Assembly (NCBI RefSeq): GCF_026319305.1
Contig: NZ_JAPDMV010000007.1
Coordinates: 18,224 to 82,223 of the forward strand
Length of the DNA: 64,000 nt
Direction of reading: 5' to 3'
DNA from: Methylophaga sp. OBS4
GTDB taxonomy: Bacteria > Pseudomonadota > Gammaproteobacteria > Nitrosococcales > Methylophagaceae
Shown here: piece by piece, positions 42,489-51,119 of the stretch
How positions within the stretch are numbered: the first letter of the stretch is position 1
Layout: each line of letters opens with the position of its first letter
The notes under the pieces: model-generated
What the model was told of the DNA's origin: nothing
The model's input: the letters and a program-made list of their open reading frames with translations, nothing else
The model's database searches: none
Position numbers and translations under genes: made by a program

Positions 42489-44216
42489 ATGAATCATCAA
42501 TCTATCGAACGTAACCATGACATCAGCCAACCGGTTTCTGAACTGCATGAGAATGAACAACTCAAACACAAAAGTCATTACTTAAGAGGCAATATTAGCC
42601 ATGGGCTCGAAGACAGAGTCTCAGGCAGTCTCTCTCATGACGACACGCTGCTGACCAAGTTCCATGGTATTTATCAGCAGGATAATCGCGACACCCGTCA
42701 AGCCAGGCAAGCAAGAAAACTTGAGCCTCACTACCAATTCATGGTGCGACTGAGGATTCCCGGCGGAGTGCTCAATACAATGCAGTGGAATGAAATCGAC
42801 CGTCTATCTCGATTTTATGCTTCCAGTGGTATTCGCATCACCACTCGTCAGACTATTCAGTTACATGGCATCAGCAAATGGCACCTGAGACCTCTTCTAA
42901 AAAGACTCAGAAAAATTGGTATTGATACGATTGCAGCCTGTGGTGACGATAGCCGAGGAGTGGTCTGTGGTGCAGATCCAAACATTTCGGAAGTTCAAAA
43001 ACAAGTTTATGAGCTCGCAAAAGCAACCAGTGACCGGTTGACTCCGAAAACGTCGGCCTATTCTGAAATCTGGTACGAGGAGAAAAAGACTACTCCGCTC
43101 CAAGAAGAACCCATATATGGTGCGATGTACCTGCCCCGTAAGTTTAAGGTGGGTTACGTCATTCCTCCAATCAATGATGTTGATATTTTTGCTCAGGATG
43201 TTGGCTTTATCGCGATTGTGGAAAACAACCGCTTGCTAGGCTTTAACCTCTGTGTAGGCGGCGGGATGGGGAAACTGGACTCACGAAGTGACAGTTACCC
43301 CAGACTGGCCACAGAAATAGGTTTTATCAACTATAAGGATGCGCCATTCCTTGCAGAAGTCATCATGGCTATTCAACGTGATTATGGTGACAGAAAAGAT
43401 CGCCATCAGGCTCGTTTTAAATACACGATTGATAGGCTGGGATTGGATTGCTTTAAGGCATTACTCGTTAAACGATTTGGCAAGGAACTGGCTCCAGCAC
43501 GCCCTTATATGTTCAGTCACAACGGTGATCGATTGGGCTGGCATAAATCAGCTGACAATAAATGGTATGCCACGCTTTATATAGAGAGTGGTCGTGTGAA
43601 TTTTCATCTAAGAGATCAGCTACATGCCTTGTTCCAGCAATTCTCAGGTAGCATCAGGCTGACAACTAATCAAAATCTTCAGCTCACGCATATTGAAGAT
43701 TACGAGGTTAAGGATGTAGCCCATCGTCTTTCAGATATTGGACTTGAAGCCAGGTTGGCACCTCTTTCACAACATGCACACACGCTGAGCTGTGTTGCTC
43801 TTCCTACCTGTGGTCTGGCCATGGCTGAAGCTGAAAGATACGCCCCGCTATTTCTTCAAACATTCGAGCAACTCAAGGCGCAATACGGTTTACAAGACAT
43901 CCCTGTAAACCTGCGAATAACCGGATGTCCTAATGGCTGTGCCCGACCTTATCTTGCAGAAGTGGCGCTGACAGGCAGAGCTCCCGGGCTGTACAACCTT
44001 TATCTCGGAGGCAGCCACCGTGGAGACCGCTTGGCAACGCTATACCAGAGCAACCTTGGTGAAGCAGAGATCATTGATGCCCTCGCCCCATTATTTGAGC
44101 TATTTGCCGCAGAAAAATTCAGGGATGAGTACTTTGGTGACTTTCTTTTCAGAAAACAGCTGATCAAGGTGAGTTCATCAAATACACGTCCAAGTCATAT
44201 TTTTCAGGAGTTATAA
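42489..44216 (+). CDS. Sirohaem/[4Fe-4S] sulfite- or nitrite-type reductase (CysI-like)
   Basis: 575 residues from the ATG at 42489 (AAGGAG 8 nt upstream). The cluster-ligand Cys follow the C-X5-C...C-X3-C rule: CVALPTC and TGCPNGC. RLRIPGG, SSGIRITTRQTIQLHG and YNLYLGGSHRGDR match the CysI fold. It performs six-electron reduction of sulfite or nitrite in the cytosol. In this operon, with DsrE-like proteins and an orphan oxidase subunit, the physiological role may be stress-related (inference). Confidence 0.92.
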   Translation: MNHQSIERNHDISQPVSELHENEQLKHKSHYLRGNISHGLEDRVSGSLSHDDTLLTKFHGIYQQDNRDTRQARQARKLEPHYQFMVRLRIPGGVLNTMQWNEIDRLSRFYASSGIRITTRQTIQLHGISKWHLRPLLKRLRKIGIDTIAACGDDSRGVVCGADPNISEVQKQVYELAKATSDRLTPKTSAYSEIWYEEKKTTPLQEEPIYGAMYLPRKFKVGYVIPPINDVDIFAQDVGFIAIVENNRLLGFNLCVGGGMGKLDSRSDSYPRLATEIGFINYKDAPFLAEVIMAIQRDYGDRKDRHQARFKYTIDRLGLDCFKALLVKRFGKELAPARPYMFSHNGDRLGWHKSADNKWYATLYIESGRVNFHLRDQLHALFQQFSGSIRLTTNQNLQLTHIEDYEVKDVAHRLSDIGLEARLAPLSQHAHTLSCVALPTCGLAMAEAERYAPLFLQTFEQLKAQYGLQDIPVNLRITGCPNGCARPYLAEVALTGRAPGLYNLYLGGSHRGDRLATLYQSNLGEAEIIDALAPLFELFAAEKFRDEYFGDFLFRKQLIKVSSSNTRPSHIFQEL

Positions 44217-44543
44217 ATGCCCAATTATCTCATCATTCAAAGCCAGGATCCGTTCTCCGACGCCAGGACCAAATCCCAGTATGAACTGATCCATAATCTG
44301 GCCTCAGCAGAAAATACTATCACTGTTCTGCTAGTACAAAATGGTGTCATGCCAGCAAGGCGAGGAAGCATATATAAGCCGTTTGATCTGTTGTGCTATC
44401 AGAATATCAACATCCTGGCTGACAAGTTCTCACTTGAGCAAAGGCAGATCAGTATTGATCAATTAAAACCCGGTGTTTTGGCAGCGGATCTGGACGTGGT
44501 TATTAAAGCCATGCTGTCTGGACACAAGGTCATCTGGCACTAA
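44217..44543 (+). CDS. DsrE/DsrF-like protein 1
   Basis: 108 residues, starting directly after the reductase stop. The alpha/beta DsrE fold is visible: YLIIQSQDPFSDARTKSQYELIHNLA, ITVLLVQNGV, and a C-terminal DVVIKAMLSGHKVIWH. A single Cys (LLCYQN) occupies a loop where sulfur-carrying Cys can sit. Family members bind or relay sulfane sulfur. One of three such genes in a row, echoing DsrEFH/TusBCD, but each is divergent. Confidence 0.75.
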   Translation: MPNYLIIQSQDPFSDARTKSQYELIHNLASAENTITVLLVQNGVMPARRGSIYKPFDLLCYQNINILADKFSLEQRQISIDQLKPGVLAADLDVVIKAMLSGHKVIWH

Positions 44544-44554
44544 GGAGGCAATCT

Positions 44555-44968
44555 ATGAACAAACAAAAAATACTCACCTTTGCTTTTATGGATCCACCCT
44601 TTGAAAGTGAGAGAACAGTAACTTTTTTCCGGCTGCTCGATGCGGCTTTAAATCAACATGCCCACATCCGTGTTTTCGCTTATGAGGGGGCGGCAGCATT
44701 ATCGTTTGCCAAACAATCCGGGCACGGTAATTCCGTTCATGGGCGAAATACCGAAGAGGAAAATCATCCGCTAACAAAGAACTGGATTACAGCATTACAA
44801 ACCAAGGCTAAACGGAATGATCTGACATTTGAGTGGATCAATTGCGGACTATGTGTTGATGAACGTGGCGTCAACGACACCATTGACGGTTGTGGGCGAG
44901 GTAGCCCTGCTGATTTATGGAAGTACGCCAGTGAATCATTAAACACACTTACGATCGGGACTAAATAA
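44555..44968 (+). CDS. DsrE-family protein 2 with CxxC motif
   Basis: 137 residues, 11 nt after the previous gene. The core LTFAFMDPPFESERTVTFFRLLDAAL and HIRVFAYEGAAALSF fits the DsrE superfamily. A CGLC pair occurs in WINCGLCVDERG, followed by a further Cys in DGCGRG. These Cys could carry persulfide or bind a metal. It probably cooperates with the reductase upstream in sulfur transfer (inference). Confidence 0.75.
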   Translation: MNKQKILTFAFMDPPFESERTVTFFRLLDAALNQHAHIRVFAYEGAAALSFAKQSGHGNSVHGRNTEEENHPLTKNWITALQTKAKRNDLTFEWINCGLCVDERGVNDTIDGCGRGSPADLWKYASESLNTLTIGTK

Positions 44969-44969
44969 G

Positions 44970-45365
44970 ATGCGTGTATTACAAGTATTAGATCAGGCAT
45001 TCAGGACCACTGTAGAAGAACAAGACGAGACTATTCTGTGGCTAATTCAGTGCATGCTCAAACAATCTATGTTGAACCCTGAAAATGAAATTGATCTCTT
45101 ACTCAGTGGGCATGCTGTGTATTACGCACACCAAAAACAGGCACAACCAGTATTAAAAATCGGTGACTGGAACCAGACACAACCTGCAGACATTTCAAGG
45201 GATATTCATAACCTGCTCCACTCGGGCGTTTCGATAATGGTTGTTTATGAAGATTTATGGGATCGAGGACTGGAGATACTGCCGCTGTCTGAACAGATTG
45301 ACATCATCAACCGAAAAGAGCTGCCCCAAATTTATAATCGTGCAGATCAGATATGGCATTGGTAA
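44970..45365 (+). CDS. DsrH/TusB-like or unknown DsrE-fold protein
   Basis: 131 residues, 1 nt gap from the preceding gene. The MRVLQVLDQAFRTTVEEQDETILWLIQ start, a central LLLSGHAVYYAH and MVVYEDLWDRGLEILPL resemble the small sulfur-relay fold. One Cys (IQCML) is present. Assignment to the DsrH group is tentative; position and size are the main evidence. Confidence 0.6.
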   Translation: MRVLQVLDQAFRTTVEEQDETILWLIQCMLKQSMLNPENEIDLLLSGHAVYYAHQKQAQPVLKIGDWNQTQPADISRDIHNLLHSGVSIMVVYEDLWDRGLEILPLSEQIDIINRKELPQIYNRADQIWHW

Positions 45366-45423
45366 AGGGCGTTGACTTCATCGAATCAGACGAACCGCCT
45401 GAAGATTAAAAGTGAGCAATACC

Positions 45424-46869
45424 ATGCAAACAAGCAATAAATACAATACTGATATCACCAAATGGTTTGCCGTTATGGCGTGCGTTTATCTGGTGATAGG
45501 TACGGGGGTCGGCGTCTATATCGCCTCAGAGCTTGCCTGGCCAATACTGAATTTCGATAATCCTTATATCAGTTTTGGCAGGCTTCGGCCGGTTCACACC
45601 AACACGGTCGTTTACGGTTTTGGAGGCTCTGTATTGATGGCAACGGCCTATTACGTCGTTCAACGGACCTGCTATGTAAAATTATGGAGCGACAGACTGG
45701 CTTGGTTTACTTTCTGGGGTTGGAACCTTTACGTTGTAGGCGCATTCATTACTTTGCCCTTGGGCATTACCCAAGGTAAGGAATACGCTGAACTTGAGTG
45801 GCCGCTCGATATTCTTCTGACTGCCGTCTGGCTGTCCTATAGTTTCAACTTCATCATGACATTAAGTATCCGAAAAGTTTCACATATTTATGTTGCAAAC
45901 TGGTTTTTTCTGGCCATGATGATCATGTTTACTTACCTGCATGTAGTAAACAGCCTGTCCATTCCTGTTGAGCCATGGAAATCATATTCCATCTTTGCTG
46001 GTGTACAAGACGCGATGATTCAGTGGTGGTGGGGACATAATGCGATTGGTTTTTATCTCACGGCCGGCTTTCTGGGCATTATGTATTATTTCGTCCCAAA
46101 ACAAGCTAATAGACCGGTATATTCATACCGCCTATCCGTTATACATTTCTGGGCATTGATTTTTGGCTATGTCTGGTTGGGCGCTCATCACCTGCAATAC
46201 ACCGCCTTACCTGACTGGACCGGATCGCTGGGAGCGGCTATCTCACTTGCCATGATTATTCCCTCATGGGGTGGAGCTATTAATGGCATGTTCACTTTGA
46301 GTGGTGCCTGGGAAAAATTACGAACTGACTATATTTTGCGGTTTTTGATTGTGTCGCTCGCCTTCTACGCGATGTCGACATTTGAAGGGCCGGTTATGGC
46401 GGCTAAAACTGTTAACGCGCTATCCCACTATACTGACTGGACCATAGGTCACGTGCATTCAGGTGCGCTCGGTTGGGTGGCCATGGTTTCTATTGGTGCG
46501 CTATATCACATGGTCGAGCAACTCTGGGATACCAGAATGTATTCGGTCAAACTGGTGAACGCACATTTCTGGCTTGCCACCATCGGCACTGCAATTTACA
46601 TCACTGCCATGTGGGTCGCCGGCATCATGCAAGGGCTGATGTGGCGCGCATATGACGATTACGGCAATCTGGCATACACCTTTGTCGAGTCTGTAGCACA
46701 AATGCATCCCTATTATGCGATACGTGTTGTTGGCGGGTTTATCTTCTTTTTAGGAGCCTGCGTCATGTTATTCAACGTGATCCTGACCATTCGACAGGCT
46801 ATCTCTTTATCATCCAAGCAGTCTCAAGAAGCGGTTATTCACGCGCCATCTGAAGACTGGATTGCATAG
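45424..46869 (+). CDS. Orphan cbb3-type cytochrome c oxidase catalytic subunit (CcoN-like)
   Basis: 481 residues from the ATG at 45424 (GTG 45412 is the alternative), about 12 membrane helices. All cofactor ligands of CcoN are visible: the low-spin haem His in [12 protein letters not shown]; CuB/active-site WWWGHN, the YSYRLS Tyr and GAHHLQY; and the haem His pair in TIGHVHSG. The subunit should thus be catalytically competent, but no CcoO/CcoP follows. Orphan CcoN isoforms in Pseudomonas form mixed oxidases with the housekeeping CcoOP; CcoN4 there lies near a sulfite/nitrite-reductase-like gene and is cyanide-inducible. Confidence 0.92.
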   Translation: MQTSNKYNTDITKWFAVMACVYLVIGTGVGVYIASELAWPILNFDNPYISFGRLRPVHTNTVVYGFGGSVLMATAYYVVQRTCYVKLWSDRLAWFTFWGWNLYVVGAFITLPLGITQGKEYAELEWPLDILLTAVWLSYSFNFIMTLSIRKVSHIYVANWFFLAMMIMFTYLHVVNSLSIPVEPWKSYSIFAGVQDAMIQWWWGHNAIGFYLTAGFLGIMYYFVPKQANRPVYSYRLSVIHFWALIFGYVWLGAHHLQYTALPDWTGSLGAAISLAMIIPSWGGAINGMFTLSGAWEKLRTDYILRFLIVSLAFYAMSTFEGPVMAAKTVNALSHYTDWTIGHVHSGALGWVAMVSIGALYHMVEQLWDTRMYSVKLVNAHFWLATIGTAIYITAMWVAGIMQGLMWRAYDDYGNLAYTFVESVAQMHPYYAIRVVGGFIFFLGACVMLFNVILTIRQAISLSSKQSQEAVIHAPSEDWIA

Positions 46870-46890
46870 CAACAGTTTCAAGGAAAAATC

Positions 46891-47136
46891 ATGATACTTA
46901 AAGTCCTAGTGACAAGTTTGGTGTTTTTATCAAACTCAAGCTTGCTGAGCCTTGCGATTAGTCTGGCAATTTTGTTTGGATTATTCATCATTATTTGCTG
47001 GACGTTTCAGATTGACAAACAAGCTTCGTTTGAAGAACAGAGCAAAATTCCAGTGAATGATGATACCCCCGCTGAAAAACAGTTATTTGCCCAAGAGCGC
47101 CATCGCTCTGCCGGCTTTAAACGGTTTGATGCCTAG
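46891..47136 (+). CDS. Small single-helix membrane protein, possible oxidase accessory
   Basis: 81 residues. The hydrophobic N-terminal half (SLAISLAILFGLFIIICW) is followed by a polar tail rich in Glu/Lys/Arg. Size and position right after an orphan CcoN suggest a CcoQ/CcoS-like helper, but no sequence motif confirms that. It sits 21 nt after CcoN and 18 nt before the nitronate monooxygenase. Confidence 0.6.
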   Translation: MILKVLVTSLVFLSNSSLLSLAISLAILFGLFIIICWTFQIDKQASFEEQSKIPVNDDTPAEKQLFAQERHRSAGFKRFDA

Positions 47137-47154
47137 CTATTAAGGAGCAAAGAT

Positions 47155-48105
47155 ATGGCCCTCATCACTTCTCTTACAAAAAAATTCGGCATCAACCATC
47201 CCATCATGCTTGCACCGATGGGAGGCGTTGCTGGTGGCGAATTGGCAGCTTCAGTATCCAACGCGGGCGGTTTGGGAATAATTGGCGCGGGCTATGGTGA
47301 TATTGACTGGCTTAGAAGAGAATTGGACTTGCTAAAACGAAAAACACAAAAGCCCTGGGGCATCGGATTTATTACATGGACACTGACTCAAGAAGTCTTT
47401 GATCTGGCCATGAGCTATTCTCCGCATCTGGTGATGCTATCATTTGGTGATGTAACTCCATGGGCTGCTCAGGTTCATACAAAAAAAATTCCGCTATTCT
47501 GTCAGGTTCAAGATCTGAACAGCGCTTTTGAAGTTAGAGACAAAGGGGCTGATTTCATCGTAGCACAGGGCTCGGAAGCTGGTGGCCACGGTTCAAACCA
47601 TCGTAGTACGCTATCATTGGTAAGAGGAATCGTTGATCACATCCCTGGCATACCAGTGATTGCAGCAGGTGGCATTGCTGATGGTAAAAGTCTGGCCGCA
47701 GTTCTGAATATGGGGGCTCAAGGCGCATCCATTGGTACAAGATTCTATGCCTCCTTTCAGTCCATGGCTCATTACAGACTTAAAGAGAGAATCGTAGAGT
47801 GTAGCGGCGATGACACCATTCGAACACATGTTTTTGACGTCGTAAGGGAAATACCTTGGCCTAGTCAGTACTCTGGTAGAGCAATCACGAATAAATTTGT
47901 GGCCAGATGGCATGGCAATGAAAATGATCTAAAGCGTTTTCTGCCCAAGAACCAAGCATCATTTTATTCGGCACAGGATGCTGCGGATCCGACTATGGCA
48001 GTAGTATGGGCCGGTGAATGTATTGACTCGATAACAGATATTCTCGATGCTGGCGATATTGTAAGAAACATTGGTAGAGAAGCAGAAGCACTCATTAACA
48101 GCTAA
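47155..48105 (+). CDS. Nitronate monooxygenase (NMO/2-nitropropane dioxygenase family)
   Basis: 316 residues, TIM barrel with FMN. Visible elements are PIMLAPMGGVAGGELAASVSNAGGLG (N-terminal flavin site), GSEAGGHG (with the catalytic His, ~141) and VIAAGGIADG/NMGAQGASIGTRF (phosphate binding). The enzyme oxidises alkyl nitronates such as propionate-3-nitronate. It is the last gene of the operon begun at 40729. AAGGAG lies upstream of the ATG. With NO detoxification next door, a role against nitro toxins is plausible. Confidence 0.92.
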   Translation: MALITSLTKKFGINHPIMLAPMGGVAGGELAASVSNAGGLGIIGAGYGDIDWLRRELDLLKRKTQKPWGIGFITWTLTQEVFDLAMSYSPHLVMLSFGDVTPWAAQVHTKKIPLFCQVQDLNSAFEVRDKGADFIVAQGSEAGGHGSNHRSTLSLVRGIVDHIPGIPVIAAGGIADGKSLAAVLNMGAQGASIGTRFYASFQSMAHYRLKERIVECSGDDTIRTHVFDVVREIPWPSQYSGRAITNKFVARWHGNENDLKRFLPKNQASFYSAQDAADPTMAVVWAGECIDSITDILDAGDIVRNIGREAEALINS

Positions 48106-48542
48106 TTATCAGCCTTGTCATTTTGGTAACAAACTCGAGATGCTCTTTCATTACTCCTTTGTTCAAAGTCAGACTCTTCAAATAATGTGTATAAATACTC
48201 TTTTAAAATAGCCAGATGGGAGTGATCAAGATCCCTGACCGAGCTCAACAGTGTAATCGTGTTTTTCATTGCTAATTCGAGGACTTCCTGGAGTTCAGAA
48301 CGGTGGTTTTCCAGTTCCCTTATATAATTGGTTTTGAATTCATCAAAATCCAGATCAGCTTGATGCCATTCCTTTCTTAACTCGGCAGATGGGCACAGAT
48401 CCCGTATCCATTTGTCGAAATTTAGCTCTGTTTTCTTTACCCCTCGCGGCCAGAGTCTGTCAGCGAGAATTCGTAAGCCATCATCTTCAGTTGCAGTAGA
48501 ATAAACTCGTTTAAGTTTGATTGTTATATAACTTTGAGACAT
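48102..48542 (-). CDS. DUF488 family protein
   Basis: 146 residues. IKLKRVYSTATEDDGLRILADRLWPRGVKKTEL and KEWHQADLDFDEFKTNY are the DUF488 (YeaO-like) signature, and NTITLLSSVRDLDHSHL forms the core strand. Function is unknown; the family often occurs in stress loci. It overlaps the nitronate monooxygenase by 4 nt in convergent orientation. Confidence 0.9.
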   Translation of the reverse strand: MSQSYITIKLKRVYSTATEDDGLRILADRLWPRGVKKTELNFDKWIRDLCPSAELRKEWHQADLDFDEFKTNYIRELENHRSELQEVLELAMKNTITLLSSVRDLDHSHLAILKEYLYTLFEESDFEQRSNERASRVCYQNDKADN

Positions 48543-48557
48543 GAGATATCCATGAAC

Positions 48558-48785
48558 TTATGTGAGAACAATTAGATTTTGACCAATGTGGTTCTTGATG
48601 AAATTCCTTTGACCTTCATATACATATAGCACACGTTTAAGCAAAAGACTGAACGCTGGATCGGGATGAACATTTCTCACAGAGATTATGGCCAGATTGT
48701 CGCTCCGAAGCAGTTCTTCAATGGCTGGGCCGGACAGTCCGTTTTTCTTGACAAAGCACAAACCCGTTAAGCCTGTCGGGCCAAA
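48558..48785 (-). pseudogene. Fragment paralogous to the gene at 50578-51054
   Basis: Reads GPTGLTGLCFVKKNGLSG and then DNLAIISVRNVHPDPAF. This aligns with ELTGLTSLRFVKDNGLSE and DNLAILTVKHTHPDVLQF of the intact gene 2 kb away. The N-terminal half is missing and the tail diverges. No good start codon precedes it except an internal ATG at 48761. It is probably a decayed duplicate. Confidence 0.7.
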
Positions 48786-48810
48786 AGGTCAGACTCCGGC
48801 CCTTTTGGCC
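48779..48810 (-). terminator. Hairpin after the M48/LemA operon
   Basis: GGCCAAAAGG (48779-48788) pairs with CCTTTTGGCC (48801-48810), a 10-bp stem with a 12-nt loop containing AGACTCC. That loop core is shared with the hairpin at 50529-50553. No T-run on the exit side, so termination strength is uncertain. Confidence 0.6.
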
Positions 48811-48871
48811 TTGGCGATCTATTCGCGCTGTATCAGCCCGGCATCAATGATGCCTATTGTTACCGGTTTAC

Positions 48872-49900
48872 CTACTGTGTTTCGGTAATTTTCATTGACG
48901 GCCAGCCATTGTTGTCCGGATCAAAGCTGGGATCTAAGGCTTGTATACGCTTAACCAACGGCGGATGTGTCGACATCAGGCCAGACATTTTGGTTGATAG
49001 ATCGGAAAACATCATATGTCTGGCCTCTTCCAGTTCATCATGGACGGCTTCTTTCATGCCACTACGCTGGAGTCCGCCTATTTTTTTCAGGGCGCCAGCC
49101 AAAGAGTCGGGATCACCGGTATAGCGTGCGGAATCAGCATCAGCCAAATATTCGCGTTGCCGTGAAATGGCTGCTTGCATAATTTTGCCCATAAAAGCAC
49201 CCAGCAAGCCTAATAGGATAATGGCAATGCCTAATAACGCTATTTGCGCACCGCCTTTTCTGCTTCGGCCACCGGAATGCATCAGGATACGTCCCACAAT
49301 ATAGAGCGCCATTAAGCCATGAATCAGGCCGATAACGCGTAAATTCAGGCGCATATCCAGGTTACGAATATGTGCAAACTCATGGGCAACAACAGCCGCC
49401 AGTTCATCACGGCTTAACAGCTTTAAAGCGCCACGGGTAACGGCAATAGCCGCTTTGTCCGGTGAATTGCCGGCAGCAAAAGCATTGATCCCCTGTTCGT
49501 TTTCGAGCACAAAGATGCGGGGTGCTTGCATGCTGGCTCCCAGAGCCACTTCTTCAACAATGTTTTTATAGCGGGTAATAAGCGGGTCGCTAGTCTCTTC
49601 ACTGACATCGGTGGCTCCCAAAGCACGGGCCACTTTGGCACCCTCACCGCCCATACTGACTATTTTCCAAAGTGATGTTAAAACAATCACTGCGGTCACT
49701 GCCAAAGTGACATAAGCAAACAACTGCCAGTCGACGACGATTTGGCTGGCCTGATTTGCTGCCGCCGGTGTTAAACGCACCGCGGCCAATGACGCAATCA
49801 GCACGGCGATCAGGAGTACTGAAAAAATGAACAAGGTGGTAATCAGCAGGCTTTGCTTACGGGCACTAGCGCCGTGCTGGTACATGCTCATTTCAGCCAT
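48872..49900 (-). CDS. M48-family membrane zinc metalloprotease (HtpX-like)
   Basis: 342 residues. Two N-terminal membrane helices (~18-40, ~60-82), the zinc motif HEFAH (~170) and a further Glu in QREYLADADSARYTG. Two more hydrophobic segments lie at ~190-205 and ~220-240. HtpX-type proteases degrade misfolded membrane proteins. It follows lemA with a 2-nt gap, the widely conserved LemA-M48 pair. Typical HtpX is about 290 residues; the longer N-terminus here is usual for the LemA-linked subtype. Confidence 0.92.
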   Translation of the reverse strand: MAEMSMYQHGASARKQSLLITTLFIFSVLLIAVLIASLAAVRLTPAAANQASQIVVDWQLFAYVTLAVTAVIVLTSLWKIVSMGGEGAKVARALGATDVSEETSDPLITRYKNIVEEVALGASMQAPRIFVLENEQGINAFAAGNSPDKAAIAVTRGALKLLSRDELAAVVAHEFAHIRNLDMRLNLRVIGLIHGLMALYIVGRILMHSGGRSRKGGAQIALLGIAIILLGLLGAFMGKIMQAAISRQREYLADADSARYTGDPDSLAGALKKIGGLQRSGMKEAVHDELEEARHMMFSDLSTKMSGLMSTHPPLVKRIQALDPSFDPDNNGWPSMKITETQ

Positions 49901-49902
49901 GC

Positions 49903-50481
49903 TTAGAACTCAACTTCAGGTGCATTTTGAATGGCTTCGCGATCATCAAAATCCAACTCTGATGCACGTTTAAAGGTAAACATATTCGCCAGGATATTGG
50001 TCGGAAAGGTTTCCAGCACATTATTATATTCAAGCACGGTGTTATTGTAGCCGCGACGTGATGCGGCAACTTTATTTTCAATACTGGTTAATTGCTCCAT
50101 CAAATCACGAAAAGCGCCATCGGCCTTAAGATCAGGATAGGCTTCTGACAAGGCAAAAATTCCGCCCATCGCTTTACCCAGCAAACTTTCGGCCTGTCCA
50201 AGTTCCAGCATTGATTTTGCGTCGCCTGAGTCGATTTGACCGCGTAGTTTTTCAGCTTGATTCCGGGCATCGATAACACCAGTTAACGTGGTTTGTTCGT
50301 GCTTGGCATAGCCTTTTACGGTGTTTACCAGTTGTGGAATCATGTCATGTCGTTGCTTAAGAGTAACGTCTATCTGTTTGAATGCATTTTGAAATACATT
50401 GCGAAGCCGAACCAACTTATTGTATTCCAGGATTACATATAAAATCAGTAAGCCCAAAATTGCCAGTAATACCCACTCCAT
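49903..50481 (-). CDS. lemA: LemA family protein
   Basis: 192 residues. The N-terminal membrane anchor (WVLLAILGLLILYVIL) precedes the LemA core: YNKLVRLRNVFQNAFKQIDVTLKQRHDMIPQLVNTVKGY, SYNNTVLEYN-like RGYNNTVLEYNNVLETFPTNILANMF. The soluble helical domain faces the periplasm. Function is uncertain. It usually partners an M48 protease, as here. Confidence 0.95.
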   Translation of the reverse strand: MEWVLLAILGLLILYVILEYNKLVRLRNVFQNAFKQIDVTLKQRHDMIPQLVNTVKGYAKHEQTTLTGVIDARNQAEKLRGQIDSGDAKSMLELGQAESLLGKAMGGIFALSEAYPDLKADGAFRDLMEQLTSIENKVAASRRGYNNTVLEYNNVLETFPTNILANMFTFKRASELDFDDREAIQNAPEVEF

Positions 50482-50528
50482 ATCCCTACTCCTTTCTATT
50501 AATAAATAGATGGTGCCGTTGCTAGAGC

Positions 50529-50553
50529 AAAAGGGGCAGACTCCGCCCCTTTT
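50529..50553 (-). terminator. Rho-independent terminator of 50578-51054
   Basis: AAAAGGGGC (50529-50537), loop AGACTCC, GCCCCTTTT (50545-50553): a 9-bp stem ending in T on the minus strand. It lies 25 nt after the stop of the hypothetical gene. Confidence 0.8.
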
Positions 50554-50577
50554 ACTTTTTCAAATGAAAATAAAACT

Positions 50578-51054
50578 TTAACGTTGTTGCCGGCCTTCGA
50601 GCCTGTTTTCTATCGACTTAAGTTTTTCATAGGCTTGCGATTCATTATTGATGTCTTCCAGCAAACCACGATGTATTGCCACAGAAACCGCTTCCTGATT
50701 ATTAAACCGGCCACCATCTTTAAATATCAAATCGACCAGCTGGCGCGCAGGCATATCCAGGTAGGTTGCCAGCTTTTGCGTTTCCTTGGAGAAAAATTGT
50801 AAAACATCAGGATGGGTATGTTTTACCGTGAGTATGGCCAGGTTATCAATTAACACCAGCTCATAGCGCGTGCGCTCAGAAAGGCCGTTATCCTTGACGA
50901 AACGCAGACTGGTTAAGCCGGTGAGTTCATAAAAGGCATTTTGAACTTTGACAGAAGGTGATTGCTTGTCAGCTACAAGTACCTTTAACCACTTCAGACG
51001 ATGTCTGGCCAGTATGATGATGCTGTCTTCAATCAAGTGGAACACCTCCTGCAT
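50578..51054 (-). CDS. Hypothetical cytosolic protein, paralogue of the fragment at 48558
   Basis: 158 residues, no signal peptide. Helical start (MQEVFHLIEDSIIILARHRLKWLKVL), a strand-rich middle (SLRFVKDNGLSERTRYELVLIDNLAILTVKHTHPDVLQFF) and a C-terminal helix pair. I do not recognise a family. It is monocistronic with its own terminator. A broken relative on the other side of the lemA-M48 pair suggests local duplication. Confidence 0.75.
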   Translation of the reverse strand: MQEVFHLIEDSIIILARHRLKWLKVLVADKQSPSVKVQNAFYELTGLTSLRFVKDNGLSERTRYELVLIDNLAILTVKHTHPDVLQFFSKETQKLATYLDMPARQLVDLIFKDGGRFNNQEAVSVAIHRGLLEDINNESQAYEKLKSIENRLEGRQQR

Positions 51055-51119
51055 GGTCCATGCCGTGCGCTTTCATAATGATCATATTCTTAGCATACAC
51101 CCGACTTCTGTTTTGTTGA

